A stretch of DNA of 6,105 nt from Candidatus Poribacteria bacterium (GTDB taxonomy: Bacteria > Poribacteria > WGA-4E > WGA-3G): positions 1-6,105 of the forward strand of contig VXZL01000419.1 of NCBI GenBank assembly GCA_009845505.1. The letters are read 5' to 3'. Shown one piece after another: positions 6,100-6,105 of this stretch. The position numbers and the translations under genes are program-made. A model generated the notes under the pieces. It was not told the origin of the DNA. It was given only the letters and a program-made list of their open reading frames with translations, and made no database searches. How positions within the stretch are numbered: the stretch's first letter is position 1; every line of letters begins with the position of its first letter.

Positions 6100-6105
6100 T
6101 AAAAT

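Overview
All six genes I can support lie on the minus strand and are read right to left. The organism is probably an uncultured Gram-negative-type bacterium: one product is a Wza-like outer-membrane polysaccharide exporter, and most starts have Shine-Dalgarno (SD) sites. Balanced base composition, a stand-alone Rpn-type C-terminal module and a GCAGTCA-type heptamer repeat remind me of Candidatus Poribacteria or similar environmental lineages, with cyanobacteria as a second choice. That assignment is an inference from general resemblance and is weak.

Right part (about 6105 to 5322): a short heptamer tandem repeat, then a good sigma70-type promoter (TTGACA, 18 nt, TGC-TACCAT), then a leader of roughly 120 nt with a small hairpin next to the SD. 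The promoter drives a 115-residue zinc-ribbon/DUF2007-like protein. Eighteen nt later comes a very basic 69-residue (or 53-residue) protein with a duplicated YVRxHxR motif.

Left part (5237 to 79): four genes separated by only 27, 20 and 24 nt, which looks like one operon. In order of transcription they are a three-SLBB polysaccharide export protein, a 193-residue Hfq-like protein, a 1021-residue RapA/SNF2-type helicase, and an 88-residue stand-alone Rpn-type C-terminal domain. I found no convincing promoter in the 84 nt before the export gene, so the upstream pair may be co-transcribed with it.

The most interesting point is the Hfq-like protein. Its C-terminal third is a recognisable Hfq-type Sm domain, and its middle part looks like a second, degenerate copy of the same fold. 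It is followed closely by a RapA-type ATPase and an Rpn-type module. A riboregulator, an RNA-polymerase-recycling type ATPase and a nuclease-associated domain in one tight unit could be a nucleic-acid surveillance or defence cassette, or a regulatory module tied to surface polysaccharide. The sequence alone cannot decide between these.
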